Source: Phycisphaerales bacterium (lineage in GTDB: Bacteria > Planctomycetota > Phycisphaerae > UBA1845 > UTPLA1). From it: 64,000 nucleotides of DNA. The translations under genes and the position numbers were made by a program. The stretch covers positions 3,534,001 through 3,598,000 of the forward strand of contig JACKHI010000001.1 of NCBI GenBank assembly GCA_020639075.1, in the 5' to 3' direction. Below the pieces are notes generated by a model. The model was not told the DNA's origin. It saw nothing but the letters and a program-made list of their open reading frames with translations, and did no database searches. Below are positions 27,829 to 36,238 of this stretch, one piece after another (the first letter of the stretch is position 1; each line of letters opens with the position of its first letter).

Positions 27829-29015
27829 ATGGCCGCCCACGCCCCCGTTACCGCCGTCGAACCCGACGCCCTCGACTTCTACAACGTTCGCTCGATGCTC
27901 AGCGAGGACGAGCGCCAGATTCAGGACGCCGTCGCGCGATTCGTCGACGAGAAGGTCATTCCCGTCATCGGCGACGCGTTCGACGAGCACCGCTTCCCGG
28001 CGGAGCTCGTCCCGGAGATGGCGGAGATGGGGCTCCTGGGCTGCAACCTCGAAGGTTACGAGTGCGCCGGACTCAACAACGTCTCCTACGGACTCATCTG
28101 CCAGGAGCTCGAGCGAGGAGACAGCGGTCTCCGGAGCTTTGTCTCCGTCCAGGGCAGCCTCTGTATGTTCCCGATCCATGCCTGGGGTTCGGAGGAGCAG
28201 AAGCAGAGGTACCTCCCGAAGATGGCAAAGGGTGAGCTGATCGGCTGCTTCGGTCTCACCGAACCGGACGGCGGCTCGGACCCGGGCACGATGAAGACGC
28301 ACGCGAAGCGCGACGGGGACGACTGGATCCTCAACGGCGCAAAGATGTGGATCACGAACGGCGGGATCGCCGATGTCGCGATCGTCTGGGCGATGACGGA
28401 CGACGGTGTCCGCGGCTTCCTCGTCGACAAGGGGATGAAGGGCTACACCACGCGCGACACGCTCAAGAAGTACTCGCTCCGGGCGTCCATCACCTCGGAG
28501 CTCTTCTTCGACGACGTCCGCGTGCCCGAGGGCAACATGCTGCCGAATGTGAAGGGGCTGAAAGGGCCGCTGGGCTGCCTGACTCAGGCGCTACGGCATC
28601 ACGTGGGGCGCGATCGGCGCCGCAATCGCCTGCTACAAAGGAAGCCCTCGAGTACGCGAAGGTGCGCAACCTCTTTGGACGTCCGCTCACGCACACGCAG
28701 ACCATCCAGCGCCGGTTCGCGGAGATGACCCGTCGGATCACGACGGCGCAGCTCCTCGTCCTCCAGCTCGGACGGATCAAGGACCGCGGCGAGCTCCACC
28801 CGACGCAGGTGTCCCTCGCGAAGTGGAACAACGTCCGCATGGGACTCGACATCTGTCGGGAAGCGCGGGACATCCTCGGCGCGGGCGGAATCAGCATCGA
28901 GTACAGCCCGATCCGGCACATGATGAACTTGGAGAGCGTCATCACGTACGAGGGTACGGAGACGATCCACGAACTATCTGTCGGCAGCCAGCTCTGCGGC
29001 AAGCACGCGTTTTAG
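27829..29015 (+). pseudogene. glutaryl-CoA-dehydrogenase-like acyl-CoA dehydrogenase, two frameshifts
   Basis: The frame from ATG 27829 encodes the N-terminal and middle acyl-CoA dehydrogenase domains (LTEPDGGSDP, WILNGAKMWITNGG). At about 28591 (CAGGCGCTACGG) reading must shift to give YGITWGAIGAAIACYK, and at about 28640 an extra G shifts it again, so the C-terminal flavin domain continues (EALEYAKVRNLFGRPL) to TAG 29015. The C-terminus has TYEGTETIHEL, whose Glu matches the catalytic base of GCDH-type enzymes, and RHMMNLESV. Without the two indels the protein would be about 395 residues, normal length. Either a recent pseudogene or sequence errors. Codon choice (CTC, GAG, GTC rich) looks more GC-extreme than its neighbours. 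Confidence 0.8.
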
Positions 29016-29049
29016 ATTCAGATCCGCGGCGTACTCCGTCGCGACGTCC

Positions 29050-29197
29050 GCAGCAGTTCGATCGTGGGTCGGGTCATCGACCCGACAGGCGCGTCGAATG
29101 TGCGCCCCTTCTGCATGCCGGAATATTGCAGGTTTTTTTCGCGCGCCCATCGTCGCGCCCCCACCCATGAATGGGTGGGCCACCCGCCGGTGTGATC
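29050..29197 (+). repeat. composite repeat R1 (REP A + family B hairpin)
   Basis: Contains the REP palindrome (29068-29086), the shared GGCGCGTCGAA and GCGCCCCTT segments, an AATATTGC word, and hairpin B CCCACCC/GGGTGGG (29160-29179) ending at GCCACCCG. It is a diverged version of R2 and R3. It also fills most of the 29016-29219 gap. Confidence 0.85.
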
Positions 29198-29219
29198 TGA
29201 CATTCTCCACGGGATCGTC

Positions 29220-29876
29220 GTGAAAGAACCTACATCCAACGAACGTCGGGACTTCGTCGTCATAACCGACCCATCAGGCCCGCTCCCAATGACGTTGAGG
29301 CACGCGACATCCGGCATAGGCCTTGCTGTCGGCCTCGTCATTTCGATCAGCTCATACATTCTTGCATGGACAACATCGAACGCCCTCGCAAGCGTCGGCC
29401 AGTTGCTCATCTTCGTTGCTCCGGCCGGATATATGCTCCGTCGCCATTACAGAGTCATTGCCAACGCCGGCCGCGCGGCCGAACTCGGCTGGCGCTACGC
29501 CCTGAGCGCAGGCATCGTCGTCTATCTGATAGTTGCTTTCAATGTCATTGTCATTACGGGCGCCCATGTCGCAGCAGCTCTTCTAGTGCTCCTGGTCGGC
29601 ACTCTTGCACTCGCGGTCGGCGTGGTCATCGCGACGGCCGCCTTCGTAATTACCTGGAGGCTCGTCCAGCTGACACTCCCGAAGTTCGTCGTCCAGGACG
29701 GCACCCTCTGCCCCACGTGCGCCTACTGCCTCGTCGGCGTCCAGTCGATGCGTTGCCCGGAATGTGGAAGCGCATTCAGTTTCGCCGACCTTGAAACCAC
29801 GGAATACGAATTCCAGTCGCGATCGGAGATACAGGCAACTCACGCTACGAGCACCAATGACGCTCGCGCCAAGTGA
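29220..29876 (+). CDS. zinc-ribbon membrane protein, array gene A
   Basis: 218 residues from GTG 29220; ATG 29289 is an alternative. Four to five hydrophobic helices fill residues 30-150. The C-terminus has a zinc ribbon with two pairs, CPTCAYC and CPECG, followed by FADLETTEYEFQ. The last 80 bases of coding DNA are almost identical to those of gene B, although the membrane parts differ. Probably an inner-membrane protein with a cytoplasmic zinc ribbon; function unknown. It overlaps gene B by 20 bases. Confidence 0.7.
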   Translation: MKEPTSNERRDFVVITDPSGPLPMTLRHATSGIGLAVGLVISISSYILAWTTSNALASVGQLLIFVAPAGYMLRRHYRVIANAGRAAELGWRYALSAGIVVYLIVAFNVIVITGAHVAAALLVLLVGTLALAVGVVIATAAFVITWRLVQLTLPKFVVQDGTLCPTCAYCLVGVQSMRCPECGSAFSFADLETTEYEFQSRSEIQATHATSTNDARAK

Positions 29877-30486
29877 TTCCAGGACGAGCGGTACACACGT
29901 CTATCCGCGCTTCACGCAACCGAATATCGGCCGCCTGTTCCTGTTGAACGTCGCGGTGGGTCTGTTTGCCGTCACCAGCCTCTTGACTTGCATGGTCTCG
30001 CTCACGCCCGCCGTTCTCGTAGCGCTCACAACCGGTTTGTCGGTCGCCGTCACTCTTTGCTGGCCGATCTGGATGATGCGGCACTACTATGACGCGATCC
30101 TGACCACACGACGCGCGGCGTGGTTGGGTGTTTTCTACAGTCTCGGCCTCTTCGGCGTTCTGCTTGCGATCGCATTGAGCATGGTCGTGGTCAAACCTCT
30201 CGACACGACAAACTGGCTAATGTTTGGCGTCGATCTCCTCGCAGGCTCGATCGTCGTCATTCTCTTTGCGATCGGCTGGAACCTGCTCCTGCGATGGATG
30301 CCAGAGCTGGTGCGTCAGAACGGGACGCTTTGTCCCACGTGCGCGTACTGTCTCGTCGGCGTGCAATCCATGCGCTGCCCGGAATGTGGAAGCGCATTCA
30401 GTTTCGCCGACCTTGAAACCACGGAATACGAATTCCAGTCGCGATCGAAGCGGGCGACCTCGGAACAAAGGCCGACCGAATGTTGA
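29857..30486 (+). CDS. zinc-ribbon membrane protein, array gene B
   Basis: 209 residues from ATG 29857, which lies inside gene A in another frame. Four hydrophobic helices are followed by CPTCAYC ... CPECG and FADLETTEYEFQ. The zinc-ribbon DNA (30370-30447) matches that of gene A (29748-29825) with about two differences in 78 bases, pointing to recent duplication or gene conversion limited to the 3' part. Its 3' end and following 200 bases are also related to those of gene C. Function unknown. Confidence 0.7.
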   Translation: MTLAPSDSRTSGTHVYPRFTQPNIGRLFLLNVAVGLFAVTSLLTCMVSLTPAVLVALTTGLSVAVTLCWPIWMMRHYYDAILTTRRAAWLGVFYSLGLFGVLLAIALSMVVVKPLDTTNWLMFGVDLLAGSIVVILFAIGWNLLLRWMPELVRQNGTLCPTCAYCLVGVQSMRCPECGSAFSFADLETTEYEFQSRSKRATSEQRPTEC

Positions 30487-30514
30487 AACCGAATCAACTC
30501 TCCGAGAACATCTT

Positions 30515-30691
30515 CGTCATCAGCCGCAAAGGCCTGCCGTCGCTTGGCGCAACAGTTCTTTCGTAAGTCGGGTCATCGACCCGACAGGCGCGTCGAACTT
30601 GCGCCCCTTCGGCATTCGGGAATATTGCGTGCATTACTCAGCGTTCCCATCGTCGCGCCCCCACCCATGAATGGGTGGGCCACCCGGCCGA
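30515..30691 (+). repeat. composite repeat R2
   Basis: 177 bases that recur at 31355-31531 (distance exactly 840) with a single difference seen (A at 30554 versus C at 31394). Includes REP palindrome 30567-30585 and hairpin B 30660-30679. Confidence 0.92.
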
Positions 30692-30708
30692 AAATCGGGA
30701 GAGGTTTG

Positions 30709-31308
30709 ATGGGATTCATCATTGGGAGAAACTCCGAGAAAGACTGGCACGTCTGCTGGAAATCGCTCATCGAGGGATGCCTTTGCGGCGCATTCATGGC
30801 CGTCGTCGGTGAAGCGATCTGTCGACGAATGAACTGGCATTGGGCCGCGATCACGGCACTCGCTGTATCTCCCTTCATATGGCCTGCAATTCGATTTCTG
30901 TGGGTGCGGAACTCCCAAGCCAGTGCACCGTCAATCGAGCAGTATCCATCCAGCTACAGCTACGGTTTTCTGGGGGCGATCATCGCCGTTGCGGCGCTTT
31001 ACCTGATGCTTGGGGCTGGCAGACAGACTCCAGTCTTGCTTTTGGGCGCGCTTGTGCTCCTCTGCTTTCTGGGTGAACTCATACATGGAGTCCTGACTAT
31101 CGTCATCATATTGATTGGGGGCTTGATTCTCTGCACTGGCTCCAACAGCGCCGAACACGACAATCCGCGCTGCCCAAACTGCAGCTATTGTCTCATCGGC
31201 GTACAAGCCATGCGTTGCCCCGAATGCGGTCATGGGTTCTCATACGAAGCGCTTGGGACCACGGAAGATGAATTCAGAGAGCAATCGAAGCGGGCAACCG
31301 CAGAATAA
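30709..31308 (+). CDS. zinc-ribbon membrane protein, array gene C
   Basis: 199 residues from ATG 30709, preceded by GGGAGAGG; an in-frame extension to 30544 would lie inside repeat R2 and is rejected. Four hydrophobic segments precede a ribbon with CPNCSYC ... CPECG and an ending (SYEALGTTEDEFREQSKRA) homologous to gene B (SKRATSE). The membrane part shows no clear identity to A or B. The gene sits exactly between repeats R2 and R3. Function unknown. Confidence 0.7.
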   Translation: MGFIIGRNSEKDWHVCWKSLIEGCLCGAFMAVVGEAICRRMNWHWAAITALAVSPFIWPAIRFLWVRNSQASAPSIEQYPSSYSYGFLGAIIAVAALYLMLGAGRQTPVLLLGALVLLCFLGELIHGVLTIVIILIGGLILCTGSNSAEHDNPRCPNCSYCLIGVQAMRCPECGHGFSYEALGTTEDEFREQSKRATAE

Positions 31309-31354
31309 GGGCCAAGCGAATGTCGCAAGACAATCAACTATCCGGGCGAATTTT

Positions 31355-31531
31355 CGTCATCAGCCGCAAAGGCCTGCCGTCGCTTGGCGCAACCGTTCTT
31401 TCGTAAGTCGGGTCATCGACCCGACAGGCGCGTCGAACTTGCGCCCCTTCGGCATTCGGGAATATTGCGTGCATTACTCAGCGTTCCCATCGTCGCGCCC
31501 CCACCCATGAATGGGTGGGCCACCCGGCCGA
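31355..31531 (+). repeat. composite repeat R3
   Basis: Near-identical copy of R2 (offset 840). REP palindrome at 31407-31425; hairpin B at 31500-31519. Confidence 0.92.
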
Positions 31532-31776
31532 TCTTCGCCCCTCCCACCCGGCCGAGATTCCAAATCTGAGATTCGAGATTTGAGAGCTGAGATTTCGGAT
31601 TTGAGAGTGCGCGAGAATCGAGCGTCGTGATGGCCCTGCGGCGCCGTGCGCACGTGCTCAACGAATGCCAATATCTTGTTGATCAGGCTCTTCGGGTCGT
31701 ATCTTGCTGATCGCCTGAACCGCGCCGACGCCACATCCGACATCCAGTCTGGCATCGGCGGCAGGCTCCGCACCCC
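31532..31776. other. gap with second AT-rich GAGATTTGA tract
   Basis: From 31556 to 31616 the sequence is a degenerate GAGATTYGAGA-type repeat, related to the tract at 11818-11930. The remaining bases to 31776 show no convincing gene. Confidence 0.6.
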
Positions 31777-32949
31777 TCACTCCATCACAAACACGAACCG
31801 CTTCTTGAAGTGCAGGTAGTAGAGGCCGATCATGCGCATGGCGACGATCATCAGGTAGGTGCCGAACATTGAGATCGAGATGCTCCCGAAGGTCGTCGCC
31901 GCGAAACTGCTGATCGATGGAGAGAGCGACCCGGCGGGAAACAGCGCCGTCAGAAGGACCGCACCGCCGAGGCTCACGACCATCATGACGAGGAAGATCA
32001 GCGACAACATGAGCCAGATCGCCAGGTAGGGCAGAATCGTTTTGGCGATTGTCGGCAGCACGACATGGAGTCGAAACAGCGTGCCCGGCGATCCCAACGC
32101 GAACAGCAGGAACGACATCGGCGCCATGAATACGCCCGCAAGAAACCAGAGCGGCATCAGCGACGTCACAAACTTCGGCAGATCACCCGCGGCCGCCAGG
32201 ATGGAAAGGCCGACGAAGGGCAGCAGGACGACGGCGAATGCGCCAACGAATTTCAGTGCGGGCATGAAGATGCCGTCGACCCAGCCGCCTTCGAGATCGA
32301 GGCCGGGCAGATCCTCCGAACCCGAGGCCGTTTCCTGAATCACGGAGAAGTAAAGCGAAGCGAACCAGCCCTTGATGACCAGGACCGCGAGAAGCGCAAA
32401 GCACCCGGGTACAGCGGCAACGAGCGCCTCGATTGCGCTGACGACGAAGATGATCCCCAGCGTGATCGCATTTCCGACGGACTGTGCTGGATAGATAAAG
32501 CTGACGAAGGCGTCCGCCCAGAACCCGCGCTTCGGGCCGGATATCGGATCGGCCAATCGCCTCGGCGGCTCGACGCCTGCAGCGGCGCCGCTCGCGTAGT
32601 TCACTTGTTCCGGGAATCCGTCGATCGGAACAGCCGCCGGTGCACTCGGCGCACTCAGGCCTTCCGCCGCAAATTCGAGCACATCGCTCTGGGAAAAATC
32701 GATCAGGCCCGAGCCCATCGCCGCGAATTCGTCGTCGAGACTCATCGGCTCCGGCGTTTCCGGCGCAACGGCGGGCTTCGCCGACGGGGATCGCCCCGCC
32801 TTCTCGGCCGCCTTACGTTCCGCCGCCGCGAACTTGGCGGCCGGTATCCGAAAAGGTCTTTTGCAACCCGGACATGCAATTTTCTTGTCCGCCAAGGCGG
32901 CGCCGATTTTCAATGACTTCCCACATTTGCAGCGCACGCGAATCGCCAT
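31777..32949 (-). CDS. zinc-ribbon polytopic membrane protein
   Basis: 390 residues from ATG 32949 (MAIRVRCKCGKSLKIG). The first 35 residues hold CKCG and CPGC, a zinc ribbon, then a basic low-complexity linker to about residue 130. Six or so hydrophobic helices follow, with the charged loop ISGPKRGFWADAF before the first. This domain order (CxCG ribbon, linker, DUF-type membrane domain) is frequent in Planctomycetes. No transport or enzymatic motif recognised. The neighbouring kinase-like gene is divergent, so a functional link cannot be claimed. Confidence 0.7.
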   Translation of the reverse strand: MAIRVRCKCGKSLKIGAALADKKIACPGCKRPFRIPAAKFAAAERKAAEKAGRSPSAKPAVAPETPEPMSLDDEFAAMGSGLIDFSQSDVLEFAAEGLSAPSAPAAVPIDGFPEQVNYASGAAAGVEPPRRLADPISGPKRGFWADAFVSFIYPAQSVGNAITLGIIFVVSAIEALVAAVPGCFALLAVLVIKGWFASLYFSVIQETASGSEDLPGLDLEGGWVDGIFMPALKFVGAFAVVLLPFVGLSILAAAGDLPKFVTSLMPLWFLAGVFMAPMSFLLFALGSPGTLFRLHVVLPTIAKTILPYLAIWLMLSLIFLVMMVVSLGGAVLLTALFPAGSLSPSISSFAATTFGSISISMFGTYLMIVAMRMIGLYYLHFKKRFVFVME

Positions 32950-33165
32950 GGCCCGAAACCTCCGACGCTGACTGTTTTCTCCCATGCCCGTGGCAGTCGA
33001 ACCGACTGACGCCCCGATCTTACCAAATCGCCGGCGGAAAATCGTCTGTTCCGACGGACCGCCCCGAGTCGGCCACTTGCCAACCGACTCGCGCCGCCTT
33101 ACACAGAGCGCTCAACGTCCACGGTATTCCGCCGTCGCCACGAGATTCGACGATTCGCCTCCGCA

Positions 33166-33900
33166 ATGACCACGAAAAACGAAATCACCCGCTTCAACCT
33201 TCCGCCGGGCCGCGTCATCGGCGGCAAGTACGTTGTCGACTCCTTCATCGGCGGCGGCTGGGAAGGCGAAGTCTATAAAGTCATCGAGCGGCGCACGGGC
33301 ATCCAGCGCGCCGCGAAGCTCTTCTTCCCGCAACGCAACCAGCGCGATCGCGCCGTCAAGTTCTACGCCACGAAGCTCAACCGGCTGCGCAACTGTTCGA
33401 TCGTCATCCAATACCATCACTCCGAGATCCTTCGATTCAAGAAGGGCAACGTGACGTGCCTGATCAGCGAATTCGTCGAAGGCGAACTGCTCACCAAGTT
33501 TCTCGCGCGTCAACCCAATAAGCGGCTCGATCCGTTTCAGGCGCTGCACCTGCTCCATGCGCTCGCGCTCGGCCTCGAGCAGATCCACAAGGTGCGCGAA
33601 TACCACGGCGACATTCACGACGAGAACATCCTCATCGAGCGCAAGGGCATCGACTTCGATATCAAACTCGTCGACTTCTATCATTGGGGCGCCGCCAGCG
33701 CTGCGGCGATCCGCGAAGACGTGATTCAACTCATCCGCGTTCTCTATGACGCTGTCGGCGGAAAGGAAACCTACAAGCTTCAGCCGCCCGAACTCAAAGC
33801 CGTCTGTTGCGGACTGCGTCGCGACCTGATTTCCAAGCGCTTCCCGAGCGCTCGCCAGCTCCGCGAGTATCTGGAAACCTTCACATGGACGTCGCAATGA
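33166..33900 (+). CDS. protein-kinase-like protein (HGD-type catalytic loop)
   Basis: 244 residues. A glycine-loop-like IGGGWEGEVYKV is followed by the lysine in AAKLFF, the acidic hinge ISEFVEGELL, the catalytic loop YHGDIHDENILI (HGDxxxxN), and DFYHWG in place of DFG. HGDxxxxN is seen in aminoglycoside-phosphotransferase-like and atypical kinases. The first Asp, Asn and metal-binding Asp are all present, so it may be active. The C-terminal lobe is short. Its stop overlaps the start of a PP2C phosphatase gene (ATGA), which argues for coupled translation and a reversible phosphorylation module. Confidence 0.8.
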   Translation: MTTKNEITRFNLPPGRVIGGKYVVDSFIGGGWEGEVYKVIERRTGIQRAAKLFFPQRNQRDRAVKFYATKLNRLRNCSIVIQYHHSEILRFKKGNVTCLISEFVEGELLTKFLARQPNKRLDPFQALHLLHALALGLEQIHKVREYHGDIHDENILIERKGIDFDIKLVDFYHWGAASAAAIREDVIQLIRVLYDAVGGKETYKLQPPELKAVCCGLRRDLISKRFPSARQLREYLETFTWTSQ

Positions 33901-34730
33901 GCGAAGACAACAACCTGATCATCGCCTGCGAGCGGGATATGACCGAACCCGAGCGGCACGATCTGCCTCAGGGACGCGTCGCCGTCTTCACGCGCGGCTG
34001 GCGGGATCCGGCCGCGGACGTCGTCGACCTCCGGGTGAACCAGGATGCGTTTCTCGTCGTCTCCGCCGGTGACGAACGCATCATGCTCGCCGTCGCCGAC
34101 GGATTGGGCGGTCACGCCGGCGGCGAGAAGGCCTCGCGCGCCGCGCTCGAAACGCTCGCCGGTCACGTGCAGGAGGCGATTACGACGGGCGCCGATCTGC
34201 GCGAGGCGATCCTCAACGGATTCGAAGCGGCCAATGAGGCCGTCCAGGAATTGCGAATGGACGCCGGCACGACGCTCGCTGTCGCCGATATCGACGGCCC
34301 GCTCATGCGCACGTATCACGCGGGCGACTCGGCGATTCTCGTCGTCGGCCAACGCGGTCTCGTCAAATTGCAGACGGTCGCGCATTCACCGGTGGGTTAC
34401 GCGGTTGAAGCGGGCATGCTAAACGAGAAGGAGGCGATGCATCACGAGGATCGCCACATCGTCTCGAACATCATCGGCAACGAAGCGATGCGCATCGAGA
34501 TCGGACCGACGATCAAACTTGGCAAGAGAGATACCGTTCTGTTGGCGACCGACGGCCTGTACGACAATCTACACACGAAGGAGATCGTCGACACGATCCG
34601 CAAGGGACCTCTCGAGAAAGCCGCAGACGCCCTGCGCGACCGCATCGAGACGCGGATGGTCGGCGAGCAGGCGCCGACGCGGCCGAGCAAGCCGGATGAT
34701 TTGACGTATCTGCTGTATCGCAGATCGTAG
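33897..34730 (+). CDS. PP2C-family protein serine/threonine phosphatase
   Basis: 277 residues. ATG 33897 overlaps the kinase stop by 4 bases and fits the family N-terminus. Metal-binding and family motifs are in order: NQDAFLV (N-D of the first motif), VADGLGGHAGGEKAS (DGxGGH), HAGDSAILVV (GDS), and LLATDGLYDN with the C-terminal DDLT(YL) aspartate. These coordinate two Mn/Mg ions. It likely reverses phosphorylation by the upstream kinase. A REP palindrome starts directly at the stop codon. Confidence 0.92.
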   Translation: MSEDNNLIIACERDMTEPERHDLPQGRVAVFTRGWRDPAADVVDLRVNQDAFLVVSAGDERIMLAVADGLGGHAGGEKASRAALETLAGHVQEAITTGADLREAILNGFEAANEAVQELRMDAGTTLAVADIDGPLMRTYHAGDSAILVVGQRGLVKLQTVAHSPVGYAVEAGMLNEKEAMHHEDRHIVSNIIGNEAMRIEIGPTIKLGKRDTVLLATDGLYDNLHTKEIVDTIRKGPLEKAADALRDRIETRMVGEQAPTRPSKPDDLTYLLYRRS

Positions 34731-34749
34731 GTCGGGTCATCGACCCGAC
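34727..34749 (+). repeat. REP palindrome upstream of the RAYT gene
   Basis: GTAG (34727-34730, overlapping the PP2C stop) is followed immediately by GTCGGGTCATCGACCCGAC (34731-34749). This is the GTAG-plus-hairpin layout of REPs processed by RAYT enzymes. Confidence 0.85.
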
Positions 34750-34848
34750 ATCGACACCCGTGTGTCCGCCACGCCGTGTCACCTATACGGCACTCGTCGA
34801 CCGCATCACCTCTCGTCGCGATCGGACCAGGCCGATACCGTAGGACTC

Positions 34849-35424
34849 ATGACTGAATTCCGCCGCGCACATCAACCCGGGGGTACGTTCTTCTTCACGG
34901 TCATTACGTACGACCGTCGCCCGATTTTCCGCGACCGAACGGCTCGGTCCCTGCTCCGTTTCGCGATTTCCGAAACGCAGCGTCGACGGCCCTTTGAGAT
35001 CGATGCAATCGTGCTCTTGCCGGATCATCTGCATGTCCTGTGGACGCAGCCGCCGGGCGACTCGGACTTCTCAACCCGATGGCGAAAGATCAAAGAGTCA
35101 TTTACCCGATCGTATCTCGCGTCGGGTGGACATGCTGTCGAAGTCACTCCCGGACAGGCGCGGAAGTCTCAGGCCGGCGTCTGGCAGCCACGATTCTGGG
35201 AACACGTGATTCGAGATGACGTGGATTTTCGCAGGCACGTGGATTACATCCACTTCAATCCCGTGAAACACAGTCACGCGACCTGTCCGCACGCATGGGA
35301 ATGGTCGTCGTTTGCGCGATGGGTTCGAATGGGCGTTTATGAGCGGGATTGGTGTTGCGCGTGCGATCATTCCAATGTGGATCCGCCGGATTTCTCGGGG
35401 ATCGCGGGCGGTGCTGGCGAGTGA
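34849..35424 (+). CDS. REP-associated tyrosine transposase (RAYT, Y1/IS200-like)
   Basis: 191 residues from ATG 34849. Motifs of the family are complete: FFFTVITYDRRPIF, the HUH metal site in LLPDHLHVLW, the RWRKIKESFTR helix, FWEHVIRDDVDFRRH, and the catalytic tyrosine in DYIHFNPVKH. RAYTs cut and join single-stranded REP hairpins preceded by GTAG or GGAG and are thought to spread them. The gene is flanked by one such palindrome upstream (34727) and an inverted partial one downstream (35426). It lacks IS ends, as expected for RAYTs. It is the probable source of the family A REPs in this window. Confidence 0.92.
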   Translation: MTEFRRAHQPGGTFFFTVITYDRRPIFRDRTARSLLRFAISETQRRRPFEIDAIVLLPDHLHVLWTQPPGDSDFSTRWRKIKESFTRSYLASGGHAVEVTPGQARKSQAGVWQPRFWEHVIRDDVDFRRHVDYIHFNPVKHSHATCPHAWEWSSFARWVRMGVYERDWCCACDHSNVDPPDFSGIAGGAGE

Positions 35425-35425
35425 C

Positions 35426-35447
35426 TTGGGGTCGATGACCCGAGCTA
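35426..35447 (-). repeat. partial REP palindrome downstream of RAYT (inverted)
   Basis: TTGGGGTCGATGACCCGAG followed by CTAC: the core GGGTCGATGACCC is intact and the GTAG tag is on the minus strand, so the two REPs point at each other around the gene. Confidence 0.7.
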
Positions 35448-35452
35448 CGCTT

Positions 35453-36208
35453 TCAGGGATGGGGTCGCGGCACTACGAATGGGCGACGCCGGCGAAGAAT
35501 GGCGACGCCGGCGAAGGCCAGAAGCAGAGCGGATGACGGTTCTGGCACCGGCATCAAAGAGAGATTGGCGTGTCCAGAAATCTCAATGGGAGCATGCATC
35601 GGAATGCTGGAACTGGTGCTATCACTGGTCATCGTGAATCTGATGCGGTATGGCGATCCGGCAGGAATCAGGATTTGTTCATTGACCGTGAACGATCCGG
35701 CGGCAGGCTGAAACCACGACGTGCCTCCACGAAAGTCATGATCCGACAGAACGCCAGTTGGGTCGGTTGCGAGATTCGAGATCGCGAAGAACCCGTCGAA
35801 TCTGGCGAGGTCGGTAGCGGCACTCGAATACTCAATGTCGATTTCGACTGTCGCTATCAAGTCAACGCCGGCAAAAAACTCAAACCACCGCGTCACGGTC
35901 GCTGTGTGGTCAACAGCATTCTCAATGTGCTGTTCGAATTGGAGATCGAAGATGCCGGTGTATTCCAGCCAGGAGACGTCGAACATGGAACGCGAAAAAC
36001 TTGAACCCAACCCCGTATCTTGAAGGACGTGCACCGGGTTTTGTGGGACGTCAATGGACTCAAGATCAGTAATGGTCGAAGGCCCGCTGAAGTCCAAGAT
36101 TCCGGTCCGAAGCCGAAAGAACGAAAAATCAAACGCGGCATGGGCGGTGGGGGCCGCAAAGGAAAGGAGACCCCAAATGCAAATCTCGATTTGAACCAGG
36201 CGTTTCAT
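35453..36208 (-). CDS. PEP-CTERM secreted protein, twin 1
   Basis: 251 residues from ATG 36208 (MKRLVQIEICIWGLLS). The signal peptide ends at AHA-AF. The C-terminus has VPEPSSALLLAFAGVAILRR plus more arginines: the VPEP motif, a membrane helix and a basic tail that direct exosortase processing. The mature part is beta-rich with no catalytic motif and is homologous to the gene at 36239. The signal-peptide DNA of the twins is nearly identical over about 90 bases. Likely a surface or matrix protein; no exosortase gene is in the window. Confidence 0.85.
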   Translation of the reverse strand: MKRLVQIEICIWGLLSFAAPTAHAAFDFSFFRLRTGILDFSGPSTITDLESIDVPQNPVHVLQDTGLGSSFSRSMFDVSWLEYTGIFDLQFEQHIENAVDHTATVTRWFEFFAGVDLIATVEIDIEYSSAATDLARFDGFFAISNLATDPTGVLSDHDFRGGTSWFQPAAGSFTVNEQILIPAGSPYRIRFTMTSDSTSSSIPMHAPIEISGHANLSLMPVPEPSSALLLAFAGVAILRRRRPFVVPRPHP

Positions 36209-36238
36209 CGAAGTCACTACGTCCCCGACCGACCCGGA

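Noticed and set aside
28591..28641. Programmed frameshift in the acyl-CoA dehydrogenase gene
   Set aside because: Two shifts in the same direction within 50 bases, no slippery heptamer at the first site, and no known case in this family.
29050..31531. Integron cassette array
   Set aside because: The repeats show no attC-type core sites that I can find, there is no integrase in the window, and repeat similarity runs into the coding ends.
32065..32916. Plus-strand frame opposite the zinc-ribbon membrane gene
   Set aside because: Highly charged antisense translation without family features.
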